DNA of 64,000 nucleotides from Salipiger pentaromativorans (GCF_024721115.1 NZ_JAMDHK010000016.1:132523-196522), one strand, 5' to 3'. Numbered from the stretch's first letter, positions 9,845-18,603 are shown. Notes: generated by a model from the letters alone, not told the origin. Numbers and translations: made by a program.

Positions 9845-10582
9845 ATGTTCGATCTTACGGGAAAATGCGCGCTGATCACCGGCGCGTCGGGCGGCATCGG
9901 CGGGGCCATCGCCAAGGCGCTGCATGCGGCGGGCGCGACGGTGGGGCTGTCGGGCACCCGCGAAGCGCCGCTTCAGGCGCTGGCGGAAGAGCTGGGCGAG
10001 CGCGCCTTCGTGTTGCCCTGCAACCTCTCGGATGCCGAGGCCGTGGCAGCGCTGCCGAAACAGGCGGCCGAGGCCATGGGGGCCGTCGATATTCTGGTGA
10101 ACAACGCCGGCATCACCCGCGACAACCTCTTCATGCGGATGTCGGACGAGGAATGGCAGTCGGTGATCGACGTGAACCTCACCGCGACCTTCAAGCTCTG
10201 CAAGGGGGTGCTGCGCGGCATGATGAAGGCGCGCTGGGGCCGGATCGTGAACATCTCCTCGATCGTGGGGGCCACCGGCAACCCCGGTCAGGGCAACTAT
10301 GCCGCCGCCAAGGCGGGCATGGTGGGCATGTCCAAGTCGCTCGCCTACGAGGTCGCGACGCGTGGGATCACTGTGAATGCCGTGGCGCCGGGCTTTATCG
10401 AGACCGCGATGACCGACAAGCTCAACGACGACCAGAAGGCCGCGATCATGGGCCAGATCCCCGCCGGGCGCATGGGCACGCCCGAGGAAATCGCCGCCGC
10501 CGTGCTCTATCTTTCGAGCCCGGAAGCCGCTTATGTGACGGGCACAACGCTGCACGTCAACGGCGGTATGGCGATGCTGTAA
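9845..10582 (+). CDS. fabG: 3-oxoacyl-ACP reductase
   Basis: An NADPH-dependent short-chain dehydrogenase that reduces 3-oxoacyl-ACP in fatty-acid elongation (245 residues). It shows the cofactor motif TGASGGIG (12-19), NNAG (86-89) and the catalytic Ser139, Tyr152 and Lys156. The start is the ATG after an AGGGAG site. The upstream open frame in the same register is a shadow of fabD. Its place between fabD and acpP supports the biosynthetic role over other SDR functions. Confidence 0.95.
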   Translation: MFDLTGKCALITGASGGIGGAIAKALHAAGATVGLSGTREAPLQALAEELGERAFVLPCNLSDAEAVAALPKQAAEAMGAVDILVNNAGITRDNLFMRMSDEEWQSVIDVNLTATFKLCKGVLRGMMKARWGRIVNISSIVGATGNPGQGNYAAAKAGMVGMSKSLAYEVATRGITVNAVAPGFIETAMTDKLNDDQKAAIMGQIPAGRMGTPEEIAAAVLYLSSPEAAYVTGTTLHVNGGMAML

Positions 10583-10612
10583 GGGCAGCCTGCCAGGGCG
10601 GGCGGAAAGCAT

Positions 10613-10640
10613 TTGCCATCCCGCCCCCTTATGGTATAGG
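10613..10640 (+). promoter_or_regulatory. Candidate promoter for acpP
   Basis: TTGCCA (10613-10618) and TATAGG (10635-10640) are spaced by 16 bases in the 219-bp gap between fabG and acpP. This would give acpP, a very abundant protein, its own promoter and a leader of about 155 bases. The call rests on sequence fit only. Confidence 0.45.
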
Positions 10641-10801
10641 CGCGCAAGGAATGAGGCCCGGACGTGCGGTTCTGCCGCGCTGCAAGGCCGGTCCCGGTGC
10701 ATCCGGGGATGAGCCGCCCGTCACGGGCGCGAGGAGCAGCCACCCCGGTGGGGCAAGGGCAGAACGGGGCCGATGGCCCGGAGAAATGTGAGGACGTTAG
10801 A

Positions 10802-11035
10802 ATGAGCGATATTCCTGATCGCGTGCGCAAAATCGTTGTCGAGCATCTCGGCGTGGAAGAAGACAAGGTGACCGAGAGCGCGTCGTTCATCGACGATCTG
10901 GGCGCCGACAGCCTCGACACCGTCGAGCTGGTCATGGCCTTCGAAGAAGAGTTCGGCATCGAGATCCCGGACGACGCCGCCGAAACGATCCAGACTTTCG
11001 GCGACGCGGTGAAGTTCATCAAGGAAGCGTCGTAA
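10802..11035 (+). CDS. acpP: Acyl carrier protein
   Basis: A 77-residue acidic carrier of growing acyl chains. The phosphopantetheine-accepting Ser37 lies in DLGADSLD, and the sequence is close to the alphaproteobacterial housekeeping ACP along its length. The ATG at 10802 is clear; the longer open frame before it runs through the untranslated leader. It is followed by a strong hairpin terminator. Confidence 0.97.
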   Translation: MSDIPDRVRKIVVEHLGVEEDKVTESASFIDDLGADSLDTVELVMAFEEEFGIEIPDDAAETIQTFGDAVKFIKEAS

Positions 11036-11067
11036 GACGCTTTCCGGACGAACCGGAATATTGCAGC

Positions 11068-11097
11068 GGCGTCCCTCGGGGCGCCGTTTTGCGTTTT
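11068..11097 (+). terminator. Rho-independent terminator after acpP
   Basis: A GGCGTCCC/GGGGCGCC hairpin with a tight loop (11068-11085) is followed by GTTTTGCGTTTT, 32 bp after the acpP stop codon. Confidence 0.75.
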
Positions 11098-11130
11098 GGG
11101 GATGTGGTGCGGGCCGGATGTTCGGGGAGG

Positions 11131-11155
11131 GGTGGGCAGGATTGCCCACCCTACG
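11131..11155. repeat. REP-like GGTGGGCA/TGCCCACC element, single copy
   Basis: A self-complementary element of about 25 bp: GGTGGGCA, then GGAT, then TGCCCACC, ending in CTACG. Near-identical copies occur as an inverted pair at 54127-54155 and 54261-54289. Here it sits in the convergent acpP/iron-binding-protein gap. I see nothing else in 11098-11332. Confidence 0.65.
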
Positions 11156-11332
11156 GTGTCCGGTCGAGAGAACAGACCGGTGCGTTGCAGTCATATGCAA
11201 AGCAAGCCGGGCCCAGCGGCAGCCCGCCGGGACGGGCCGCCGCTGGGCCCGGCGGCCTTCGGCCTTGATTCCGGGCCAGAGGCGCGGGGATTGAGCGCGG
11301 TGGCAAGAGATCCGTCACCACGCCCCGCAGCC

Positions 11333-12334
11333 TCAGCCGTCGAAATCGACCTCTTCGATGATCCGCAGCGCGTCGGCGCGGTGGGCGGCCAGATCCATGA
11401 GGTTCACGTCATCCGCCGTGAAGCTGCCCCAGCTCTTGACCAGATCGTCCGCCTCGCTGCCCGGGGCGACGGGGTATTCGAAATTCGCGTGGGCATAGAT
11501 TTCCTGCGCCTCGGGCGAGGTCAGGAATTCCATCATTTTCAGGGCGTTTTCGCGGTTCGGGGCCGCTTTGGTCATCGCCACGCCCGAGATGTTCTCATGC
11601 GTGCCGCCGCCCTCGAAGACCGGGAACAGCACATTGACCGATTCCGCCCAGGCCACCTGTTCGGGGTCGTTCAGCATCTCGCCCATATAATAGGTGTTGC
11701 CGAGCGCGATGTCGCACTCTCCCGACCAGATCGCCTTGACCTGGGCGCGGTCGTTGCCCTGCGGCTTGCGCGCCAGATTGGCCTTGAGCCCTTCGAGCCA
11801 GGCTTTCGTCGCCTCTTCCCCGTGATGGTAGAGATAGGCTGCGGTCAGCGCGACATTATACGGGTGCGTGCCCGAGCGGGTGCAGAGCCGCCCCTGCCAT
11901 TTCGGATCGGTGAGATCCTCATAGGTGGTTACCTCGGAGGGATCGACGCGGTCCTTGGAGGCATAGATGATGCGTGCCCGGGTGGTCAGCCCGTACCATT
12001 CCCCGCCCGGATCGCGATATTGCGCCGGCACGTTCTCGTCCAGCACCGGGCTTTCCACCTTCTGTGTCACGCCGGCCTGTACGATCGCCGCCAGGCGGGC
12101 GATGTCCACGGTGAACACCAGATCGGCGGGCGAGCGGTCGCCCTCGGCCTGCAGCCGCTCCACCAGCCCGCTGCTGAGATAGGCGACATTGACCTCGATC
12201 CCGGTCGCCTTGGTGAACGCCTCGGTCAGCGGCGCCAGAAGCTCCGGCTGGCGGTAGGAATAGAGATTGACCTCTTCCGCCAGGGCGGGGCTGGCGGTCG
12301 CGAGCAGGGCGAGGGCAGTGGATGCGAGGCGCAT
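11333..12334 (-). CDS. Periplasmic ferric-iron binding protein (FbpA/FutA family)
   Basis: A 333-residue ABC solute-binding protein with a signal peptide (about 1-20, ending SPALA). The paired tyrosines Y215-Y216 in GNTYYMGEM and the N-terminal NLYSYRQ segment are the usual Fe3+ ligands of the FbpA/FutA group. The ATG at 12334 follows a CGGAG site; an in-frame TTG at 12340 is less likely. Its permease and ATPase are not adjacent, unlike most fbpABC loci, so this is an orphan binding protein here. A good promoter lies just upstream. Confidence 0.85.
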   Translation of the reverse strand: MRLASTALALLATASPALAEEVNLYSYRQPELLAPLTEAFTKATGIEVNVAYLSSGLVERLQAEGDRSPADLVFTVDIARLAAIVQAGVTQKVESPVLDENVPAQYRDPGGEWYGLTTRARIIYASKDRVDPSEVTTYEDLTDPKWQGRLCTRSGTHPYNVALTAAYLYHHGEEATKAWLEGLKANLARKPQGNDRAQVKAIWSGECDIALGNTYYMGEMLNDPEQVAWAESVNVLFPVFEGGGTHENISGVAMTKAAPNRENALKMMEFLTSPEAQEIYAHANFEYPVAPGSEADDLVKSWGSFTADDVNLMDLAAHRADALRIIEEVDFDG

Positions 12335-12374
12335 GGGCAAAGGCTCCGGTCTTGCAGGGTTCCAATTTCGCCAT

Positions 12375-12403
12375 GTTAAATCCGATAAAAATTGTCAGGT
12401 CAA
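12375..12403 (-). promoter_or_regulatory. Candidate promoter for the iron-binding protein gene
   Basis: On the minus strand TTGACC (12403-12398) and TTTAAC (12380-12375) have an ideal 17-base spacer, about 40 bases before the start codon. The spacer is AT-rich (contains ATTTTTAT) and could house an iron-responsive operator. I cannot assign it to Irr, RirA or Fur. Confidence 0.5.
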
Positions 12404-12505
12404 TGGGGCGGAAGTCGGAGAGACAGCCTGGCACGCGCCCTGCTGGGGCGGATCGCGGCTCAGAGCGCTTTGTGCAAGATCATAGAGTTTATGGGTAAGG
12501 TCTTG

Positions 12506-12538
12506 GTGCCAAAATTATTTTTCAAATAATTTTGGCAC
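12506..12538. repeat. Perfect AT-rich inverted repeat (15-bp arms)
   Basis: GTGCCAAAATTATTT (12506-12520) is followed by TTC and then its exact reverse complement (12524-12538). It lies in the divergence-free gap between mazG (end 12606) and the iron-binding-protein gene. It could be a hairpin in RNA or a DNA-level repeat. It resembles other AT-rich palindromes near 17421, 17441 and 18574. Confidence 0.8.
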
Positions 12539-12605
12539 TGCGCAGTCCCCGGGTCGCGCCTTGGCGCCCGGCCGCACATCCGCGTGACCGGGCGGTGGGC
12601 TCTGG

Positions 12606-13415
12606 TCAGCCACCGGTTTTTTCCTGCGCCTTGGCCGCATCCCAAAGCGCATCCATCTCTTCCAGAGTGCTGTCCTCGGGGCGCTTGCCCCGCGTGGCGA
12701 GCGCGGTTTCGATGGATTCGAAGCGCCGGGTGAACTTGGCGTTGGCGGCGCGTAGCGCGGCCTCCGGGTCGATCTTCAGGTGCCGCGCCAGATTGGCCAT
12801 GACGAAGAGCAGATCGCCGAATTCCTCTTCCACATGCGCCGGATCGCTGGCCTCGCGCAGCTCCTGCGCCTCTTCGACGATCTTGTCGATCACCTCGTCG
12901 GTCGAGGGCCAGTCGAACCCCACCCGCGCGGCGCGCTTTTGCAGCTTCACCGCGCGCAGAAGCGCCGGCAGCCCCAGCGCCACCCCGTCGAGCACGCCTT
13001 TCTCGGCCCGTGCCGCGCGCTCCTGCGCTTTGATCGCTTCCCAGTCCGCGGTCTGTTGTTCCGGTGTTTTGGCGTTCGACTCGTCGCCGAAGACATGCGG
13101 ATGCCGCGCGACCATCTTGTCCGACATGGTGTCGGCCACCTCGTCGAAGCTGAAGAGGCCCTTTTCGCTCGCCATCTGGGCGTGAAACACCGACTGGAAC
13201 AGCAGGTCGCCCAGCTCGCCCTTCAGCTCGTCCCAGGCTTCGCGCTCGATGGCGTCGGCGACCTCATAGGCCTCTTCGATCGTGTAGGGCGCGATACTGG
13301 CGAAATCCTGTTCGATGTCCCAGGGGCAGCCGGTCTCCGGGTCGCGCAGCCGCCGCATGATCTCGAGCAGCCGCGGCATTCCGCCCTTGGGATTGTGGAT
13401 CAGATCGTCGCTCAT
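12606..13415 (-). CDS. mazG: Nucleoside triphosphate pyrophosphohydrolase MazG
   Basis: An all-alpha NTP pyrophosphatase (269 residues) that hydrolyses NTPs and dNTPs to monophosphates, in house-cleaning and possibly alarmone control. Two MazG repeats are visible: EEAYEVADAI with GELGDLLFQSVFHAQ in the first half, and EEAQEL with EEFGDLLFVMANLAR in the second, giving the acidic Mg2+ sites. The ATG at 13415 follows GGGGGAAG. A much longer open frame upstream is an antisense shadow of the neighbouring amidohydrolase. mazG is divergent from that gene, with 63 bp between starts. Confidence 0.93.
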   Translation of the reverse strand: MSDDLIHNPKGGMPRLLEIMRRLRDPETGCPWDIEQDFASIAPYTIEEAYEVADAIEREAWDELKGELGDLLFQSVFHAQMASEKGLFSFDEVADTMSDKMVARHPHVFGDESNAKTPEQQTADWEAIKAQERAARAEKGVLDGVALGLPALLRAVKLQKRAARVGFDWPSTDEVIDKIVEEAQELREASDPAHVEEEFGDLLFVMANLARHLKIDPEAALRAANAKFTRRFESIETALATRGKRPEDSTLEEMDALWDAAKAQEKTGG

Positions 13416-13478
13416 GGACTTCCCCCGCGTTTCGGTATTGGGTTCAGTCCTGCGCCATGCCAGCACCGGAGTCCACCC

Positions 13479-14639
13479 ATGCCCATCGTCAACCGCATTG
13501 CCGATTACGCCGAGGAGATGAAGACCTGGCGCCGCCATCTGCACAGCCACCCGGAGCTGAGCCTCGACTGTCACGAGACAGCAGCCTTCGTGGTCGAGAA
13601 ACTGCGGGAATTCGGTATTTCGGAAATCCACGAAGGGATCGCGCAAAGCGGTGTCGTGGCGGTGATCGAGGGGCAGGGCGACGGGCCCGTGACCGGGCTG
13701 CGCGCCGACATGGACGCGCTGCCGATGGACGAGGAAACCGGCGCGGAATATGCCTCCGAGGTGCCGGGGCGCATGCATGCCTGCGGCCATGACGGGCACA
13801 CGACCATGCTGCTGGGCGCCGCGAAATATCTCGCCGAGACGCGCAAGTTCTCGGGCAAGGTGGCGCTGATCTTCCAGCCGGCGGAAGAGACCATCGGCGG
13901 CGGGCGTATCATGGTCGAAGAGGGGATCATGGAGCGGTTCGGCATCGAGGAGGTCTATGCCCTGCACACCGATCCCTCGCGCCCGCTGGGCGAGATCGCC
14001 ACGCGCACCGGCCCGCTGATGGCGGCGGTGGACGATTTCGAGCTGCGGCTCACCGGGCGCGGCGGCCATGCGGCGCATCCCGACACCTGCATCGACCCGG
14101 TGCCCTGCGCGCTGGCCATCGGCCAGGCGCTTCAGACCGTGGTGTCGCGCAACACCGATCCGCTGCAGTCGCTGGTCGTGTCGCTGACCGTGGTGCAGGC
14201 GGGATCGGCCACCAATGTGATCCCCGAGACGGCCTATCTCGCGGGGACCGTGCGCAGCTTTGATCCGCATATCCGCGACATGGCGGAAAAGCGCATCCGC
14301 GAGATCGTGGCGGGCACCGCGATGAGCTATGGGCTGACCGCCGAGCTGGATTACCAGCGCAACTACCCGCCCACCGTCAACCACGCCAAACAGACCGGGT
14401 TTGCCGTGTCCGTGGCGCGCGAGATCGTGGCCGAGGTCGAGGACGACTCCGTGCCCTCCATGGGGGCGGAGGATTTCTCTTACATGCTCGAGGCGCGGCC
14501 CGGCGCCTTCCTCTATCTCGGGCAGGGCGAGGGACCGTTTTGTCACCACCCGAAATTCGATTTCAACGACGAGGCCGCGCCCATCGGCGCCAGCTTCTTC
14601 GCCCGGCTGATCGAGACGCGCCACCCCTTGAAGAGCTGA
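13479..14639 (+). CDS. M20 family amidohydrolase (hippurate hydrolase-like), copy 1
   Basis: A 386-residue dinuclear-metal amidohydrolase of the HipO/N-acyl-amino-acid hydrolase group. Visible motifs include HLHSHPELS, the metal-site ACGHDGHTTM (Cys102, His104), QPAEE near 133-137 and GRGGHAAHP in the dimerisation domain. The metal-ligand histidine in YALHTDP is followed by Thr-Asp where the family usually has Asn. The start at 13479 has CGGAG seven bases upstream. It forms an operon with a close paralogue and an agmatinase-family gene. The acyl-amino-acid substrate is unknown. Confidence 0.88.
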   Translation: MPIVNRIADYAEEMKTWRRHLHSHPELSLDCHETAAFVVEKLREFGISEIHEGIAQSGVVAVIEGQGDGPVTGLRADMDALPMDEETGAEYASEVPGRMHACGHDGHTTMLLGAAKYLAETRKFSGKVALIFQPAEETIGGGRIMVEEGIMERFGIEEVYALHTDPSRPLGEIATRTGPLMAAVDDFELRLTGRGGHAAHPDTCIDPVPCALAIGQALQTVVSRNTDPLQSLVVSLTVVQAGSATNVIPETAYLAGTVRSFDPHIRDMAEKRIREIVAGTAMSYGLTAELDYQRNYPPTVNHAKQTGFAVSVAREIVAEVEDDSVPSMGAEDFSYMLEARPGAFLYLGQGEGPFCHHPKFDFNDEAAPIGASFFARLIETRHPLKS

Positions 14640-14695
14640 GCGGTTTTATCGTTTCATGAGAAGATACGCGGGACAGGCCCGCGAGGGAGAGACCC

Positions 14696-15862
14696 ATGCC
14701 CGTGATCAATTCCATTGCCGCCGATGCCGACACGCTGACCGCATGGCGCCGGCATCTGCATCAGCATCCCGAACTCCTCTTCGACTGCGTCAAGACCGCC
14801 GGGTTTGTCGTTGAAAAGCTGACATCTTTCGGGATTTCGGAAATACACGAAGGGATCGCCAAAACCGGGGTCGTGGCGATCATCGAGGGGCGCGCACCGG
14901 GCAGGACCATCGGGCTGCGCGCCGATATGGACGCTCTGCCGATGCAGGATCTTTCGGGCAGCGATCATGCCTCGACGGTGCCGGGCGTGGCCCATACCTG
15001 CGGCCATGACGGCCATACGACGATGCTGCTTGGGGCCGCGAAATACCTCGCCGAGACGCGCAATTTCGCGGGCCGCGTGGCGCTGCTCTTCCAGCCCGCC
15101 GAAGAGGGCGGCGGCGGCGGCAAGGTCATGGTCGACGAGGGGATCATGGACCGCTTCGGCATCGAGGAGGTCTATGGCATCCACAACGCGCCGGGCGAGC
15201 CCGAGGGGCATATCGTCACCGCCCCCGGCCCGCTCATGGCCTCGGCGGATGAGTTCCGTATCGAGATCACCGGCAAGGGCGGCCATGGCGCCGAACCGCA
15301 GGACTGCATCGACCCGGTGCCCGCCGCGGCGGCGCTGGTGGGCGCGCTGCAGACGATCGTCAGCCGCAACACCTCGGCCATCGACAACCTTGTGGTCTCG
15401 GTGACCGAGATCCACGCGGGCACCGCCCATAACATCATCCCCTCGACCGCCTGGCTGGGCGGCACGGTGCGCAGCTTCCGACCCGAGACCCGCGACATGG
15501 CCGAACGGCGGATGCGCGAGATCGCCGAAGCGCAGGCGGCGGTCTTCGGCTGCACGGCGGAGGTGATCTATGACCGGGGCTATCCGCCGACCGTGAACCA
15601 CGCCGCGCAGGCGGCTTTCGCGGCCGAGGTGGCGCGCGAGGTGGTGGGCGCCGACAAGGTGCGCGACGACATCGACCCGATCATGCCGGCGGAGGATTTC
15701 TCCTACATGCTGGAAGCGCGGCCCGGCGCCTATCTGTTTCTGGGGCAGGGCGACACGCCGGTCTGTCACCACCCGGAATACGATTTCAACGATTCCATCG
15801 CGCCCATCGGCGCGTCCTTCTTCGCGCGGCTGGTGGAAACCGCGCTGCCCCTGAAAGGCTGA
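14696..15862 (+). CDS. M20 family amidohydrolase (hippurate hydrolase-like), copy 2
   Basis: A 388-residue paralogue of the preceding protein, clearly a tandem duplicate (shared N-terminus, TCGHDGHTTMLLGAAKYLAE block and PAEDFSYMLEARPGA block). It has the more usual YGIHNAP at the metal-ligand histidine and an insertion near VGADKVRDD. The ribosome site is GAGGGAGAGACCC before the ATG. Copies this diverged usually differ in substrate. The agmatinase-family gene follows after 8 bp. Confidence 0.88.
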   Translation: MPVINSIAADADTLTAWRRHLHQHPELLFDCVKTAGFVVEKLTSFGISEIHEGIAKTGVVAIIEGRAPGRTIGLRADMDALPMQDLSGSDHASTVPGVAHTCGHDGHTTMLLGAAKYLAETRNFAGRVALLFQPAEEGGGGGKVMVDEGIMDRFGIEEVYGIHNAPGEPEGHIVTAPGPLMASADEFRIEITGKGGHGAEPQDCIDPVPAAAALVGALQTIVSRNTSAIDNLVVSVTEIHAGTAHNIIPSTAWLGGTVRSFRPETRDMAERRMREIAEAQAAVFGCTAEVIYDRGYPPTVNHAAQAAFAAEVAREVVGADKVRDDIDPIMPAEDFSYMLEARPGAYLFLGQGDTPVCHHPEYDFNDSIAPIGASFFARLVETALPLKG

Positions 15863-15870
15863 GGCATCCC

Positions 15871-16839
15871 ATGGCACTGGAAGACGCAAAGACCCAGATC
15901 GACCACGCCTTCACCCGTGAAGACCTGAAGGGGCCGAGTTTCGAGAACGTGTTCGGCGGCGCCACCTCGTTCCTGCGCCGCAAATACACCAAGGATCTGC
16001 GCGGGGTGGACATCGCCGTGACCGGCGTGCCCTTCGATCAGGCGGTGACCAACCGCACCGGCACGCGGCTCGGGCCGCGCGCGATCCGCGAGGCCAGCGC
16101 CCTGCAACCCTGCGATGCGCCCTATGGCTGGGGCTATGATGTGCTGAGCGAATTTGCCATCGCCGATTACGGCGATCTGGCCTTCGACTATGCCAATGTT
16201 CCGGGGTTTCCCGAAACGCTGGAAAAGCATATTTCGGGAATCCTCGAACAAGGCGCGGCCACCGTCACGCTGGGCGGCGATCATTCGATCACCCTGCCGA
16301 TCCTCAAGGCGCATGCAGAGAAATACGGGCCCCTGAGCGTGATCCAGTTCGACGCCCATACCGACACCTGGGCGGATGACGATTTCAGCCGCATCGACCA
16401 TGGCACCTTTATGTATAAGGCGGTGAAGCTCGGCTATGTGGACCCGCAGCGCTCGGTGCAGATCGGCATCCGCACTGACAACCCCGATACGATGGGGTTC
16501 CACATCCTCGACGCCCGCGAGCTGCATCGCGAGGGGCCGGAGACAATTGCGGAACGGGTCAAGGACATCGTCGGGCGTCATCCGGTCTATCTGACCTTCG
16601 ACATCGACGCGCTCGACCCGGCCTTTGCGCCGGGCACGGGCACGCCGGTCTGGGGCGGGCTCACCAGCCATCAGGCGGCGGTGATGCTGCGCGGTCTGGC
16701 GGGGATCAACCTCAAGGGCGGCGATGTGGTCGAGGTCTCGCCCCCCTTCGACACCAGTGGCGCCACCGCTATTGCGGCAGCCCATGTGGCGACGGAGCTG
16801 CTCTGCCTCTGGGGCTGGACCCGGCGCGCCGGCGGTTAA
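15871..16839 (+). CDS. speB: Agmatinase/ureohydrolase family enzyme
   Basis: A 322-residue binuclear manganese ureohydrolase. Metal ligands are in GGDHS (135-139), DAHTD (161-165) and DIDALDP (244-250). TGTRLGP and DHGTF match the agmatinase branch more than arginase. It would release urea from a guanidino compound, agmatine being the default guess. Guanidinobutyrate or another guanidino acid is also possible, since it is co-transcribed with two amidohydrolases that could first remove an acyl group. The gene symbol is by family, not by proven substrate. Confidence 0.85.
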   Translation: MALEDAKTQIDHAFTREDLKGPSFENVFGGATSFLRRKYTKDLRGVDIAVTGVPFDQAVTNRTGTRLGPRAIREASALQPCDAPYGWGYDVLSEFAIADYGDLAFDYANVPGFPETLEKHISGILEQGAATVTLGGDHSITLPILKAHAEKYGPLSVIQFDAHTDTWADDDFSRIDHGTFMYKAVKLGYVDPQRSVQIGIRTDNPDTMGFHILDARELHREGPETIAERVKDIVGRHPVYLTFDIDALDPAFAPGTGTPVWGGLTSHQAAVMLRGLAGINLKGGDVVEVSPPFDTSGATAIAAAHVATELLCLWGWTRRAGG

Positions 16840-17009
16840 CGCTATCGGCGGATTCCCGCGATTGTGAGCGGGTCAGCCTTTTCCCGCCGGGCAGAATCGT
16901 GTGAACAGGAAAGCGTCGGCGGCTCTGTCATGCGCAGCGCCGCTGCGGCGTGCCTCGCGGGCGTGCCGGTTTTGACCCCCATCGACCGAAAGGATCGGAG
17001 CCTTTGCGA

Positions 17010-17414
17010 ATGCTGTTCTGGATCGTTGTGCTTGTCGTCGTGGGCGGGCTTGCCTGGATTCGCCTCGCGCCGTCGGATCCCGCCGTGTGGCATGTGGATC
17101 CGAAGGTGACAGCCGACCAGGACCTCGCGAGCGGGGTGCGCCGGCGGATCGCTGGCGGCGCACCGGTCTTTGCGGCGCTGCACCGGATCATCCTCGAGAC
17201 GCCGCGCACCGAGGTGCTGGCGGGCGCGCCGGATGACGGGCGGGTGACCTATGTCACGCGCTCGCAATGGATGGGCTTTCCCGATTACACCACCGTGCAG
17301 CTGGGCGAGGGCCATCTGGAGCTTTATGCCCGACAGCGTTTCGGTCAGTCCGATCTGGGGGTGAACCGGGCGCGGGTCGAGGGCTGGCTGGCGCAGCTCG
17401 GCGACGGGCGCTGA
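17010..17414 (+). CDS. DUF1499-type membrane-anchored protein
   Basis: A 134-residue protein with one N-terminal membrane helix (about 2-19) and a soluble domain rich in the DUF1499 pattern (TRSQWMGFPDYTTVQL, RQRFGQSDLGVNRARVEGWL). Its function is unknown. I start at the ATG at 17010, nine bases after a GGAG; an in-frame TTG two codons earlier is possible. It lies between the agmatinase-family gene and prfA on the same strand. Confidence 0.75.
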   Translation: MLFWIVVLVVVGGLAWIRLAPSDPAVWHVDPKVTADQDLASGVRRRIAGGAPVFAALHRIILETPRTEVLAGAPDDGRVTYVTRSQWMGFPDYTTVQLGEGHLELYARQRFGQSDLGVNRARVEGWLAQLGDGR

Positions 17415-17420
17415 GCGCAA

Positions 17421-17436
17421 ATTCCTTCGAAGGAAT
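17421..17436. repeat. 16-bp perfect palindrome ATTCCTTCGAAGGAAT
   Basis: A perfect self-complementary 16-mer just after the DUF1499 gene, four bases before a second palindrome with the same CTTCGAAG core. Together they could form two hairpins between DUF1499 and prfA. Confidence 0.75.
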
Positions 17437-17440
17437 ATGC

Positions 17441-17460
17441 AAATCTCTTCGAAGAGATTT
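17441..17460. repeat. 20-bp perfect palindrome with CTTCGAAG core
   Basis: AAATCTCTTCGAAGAGATTT is perfectly self-complementary. It ends 45 bases before the prfA start and may act as an operator, a hairpin or a mobile palindromic repeat unit. Confidence 0.75.
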
Positions 17461-17505
17461 GGCCGCCCTTGACGCCTGTGCGGTTTCGGGAAAGACAGTT
17501 GCGCC

Positions 17506-18555
17506 ATGATCCCAGCAGACCGTCTTCAGCAAATCCGAGAGCGTTTCGAATATCTCGAGGCCCGTATGGCCGAGGGGGCCGGCGATCTGGCCGCGCTCGG
17601 CCGTGAATATGCCGAGCTGAAGCCGGTGGTGGACCAGATCGCCGAATGGGACCGGCTTCAGGCCGATCTGGCCGAGGCCGAGGCCATGCTGTCCGATCCG
17701 GAAATGAAGGCGCTGGCCGATGAGGAACTGCCGGCGCTGCGGGCGCGGCTGCCCGAGGCGGAAAAGGCGTTGCAGCTTTCGCTGCTGCCCAGGGATGCCG
17801 CCGATGCGCGCCCGGCGATTCTGGAGATCCGCCCGGGCACCGGCGGCGAAGAGGCGGCGCTGTTCGCGGGCGATCTGGCGCGCATGTATCAGCGTTATGC
17901 CGAGGCGCGCGGCTGGCGCTGGGAGGTGATTGAGGAACAGGCGACCGAGCTCGGCGGGCTCAAGGAACTCGTGGTGCGCATCGAGGGCGAGAACGTCTTT
18001 GCGCGACTCAAGTTCGAATCCGGCGTGCATCGGGTGCAGCGCGTGCCGGAAACCGAGTCGGGCGGGCGGATCCACACCTCCGCCGCGACCGTCGCCGTGC
18101 TGCCAGAGGCCGAGGCGGTGGACATCGACATCGCCCCGGGCGACATCCGCATCGACACGATGCGCAGTTCCGGCGCCGGCGGCCAGCATGTGAACACCAC
18201 CGATTCTGCCGTGCGCATCACCCATCTTCCCACCGGGATCGTGGTCACCAGCTCCGAGAAATCCCAGCACCGCAATCGCGAGATCGCGATGAACGTGCTG
18301 CGGGCCCGTCTCTACGATATGGAGCGCCAGAAAGCCGCCGATGCCCGCGCCTCGGATCGCCGCAGCCAGGTGGGGACGGGCGACCGCTCGGAACGGATCC
18401 GCACCTATAATTTCCCGCAGGGCCGGATGACCGATCACCGGATCGGGCTGACGCTCTACCGGCTGGACCAGATCATGGGCGGCGATCTCGACGAGATCGT
18501 CGATGCGCTGACCGCCGACGCCCAGGCGGCGCAGCTTGCGGAGATGGGCGCGTGA
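17506..18555 (+). CDS. prfA: Peptide chain release factor 1
   Basis: Recognises UAA/UAG and triggers peptide release (349 residues). The codon-reading PxT motif is PET (181-183), as in RF1. The peptidyl-transferase-site GGQ is at 225-227 within [16 protein letters not shown]. It is followed by prmC, whose product methylates the glutamine of this GGQ. Confidence 0.96.
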   Translation: MIPADRLQQIRERFEYLEARMAEGAGDLAALGREYAELKPVVDQIAEWDRLQADLAEAEAMLSDPEMKALADEELPALRARLPEAEKALQLSLLPRDAADARPAILEIRPGTGGEEAALFAGDLARMYQRYAEARGWRWEVIEEQATELGGLKELVVRIEGENVFARLKFESGVHRVQRVPETESGGRIHTSAATVAVLPEAEAVDIDIAPGDIRIDTMRSSGAGGQHVNTTDSAVRITHLPTGIVVTSSEKSQHRNREIAMNVLRARLYDMERQKAADARASDRRSQVGTGDRSERIRTYNFPQGRMTDHRIGLTLYRLDQIMGGDLDEIVDALTADAQAAQLAEMGA

Positions 18556-18573
18556 CGCGGGCCGCCGGGGAGG

Positions 18574-18603
18574 GGCAAGAATGTTCGTCCGAAAATTCTT
18601 GCC
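18574..18603. repeat. Near-perfect inverted repeat at the prmC start
   Basis: GGCAAGAATGTTCG (18574-18587), TC, CGAAAATTCTTGCC (18590-18603): 14-bp arms with a single mismatch. It spans the ribosome-site-proximal ATG of prmC, so it either sequesters the start in a hairpin or has been inserted into the beginning of the gene. Confidence 0.75.

Noticed and set aside
12606-14624. A 672-codon minus-strand frame
   Set aside because: Only its last 269 codons are MazG. The rest is antisense to the M20 gene and has shadow-like composition (His/Arg/Gly/Asp rich).
14640-14670. Possible further copy of the GTATTT/GGAAAGATGAAA motif
   Set aside because: Only short stretches match (TTTCAT, AGATAC); too diverged to count.
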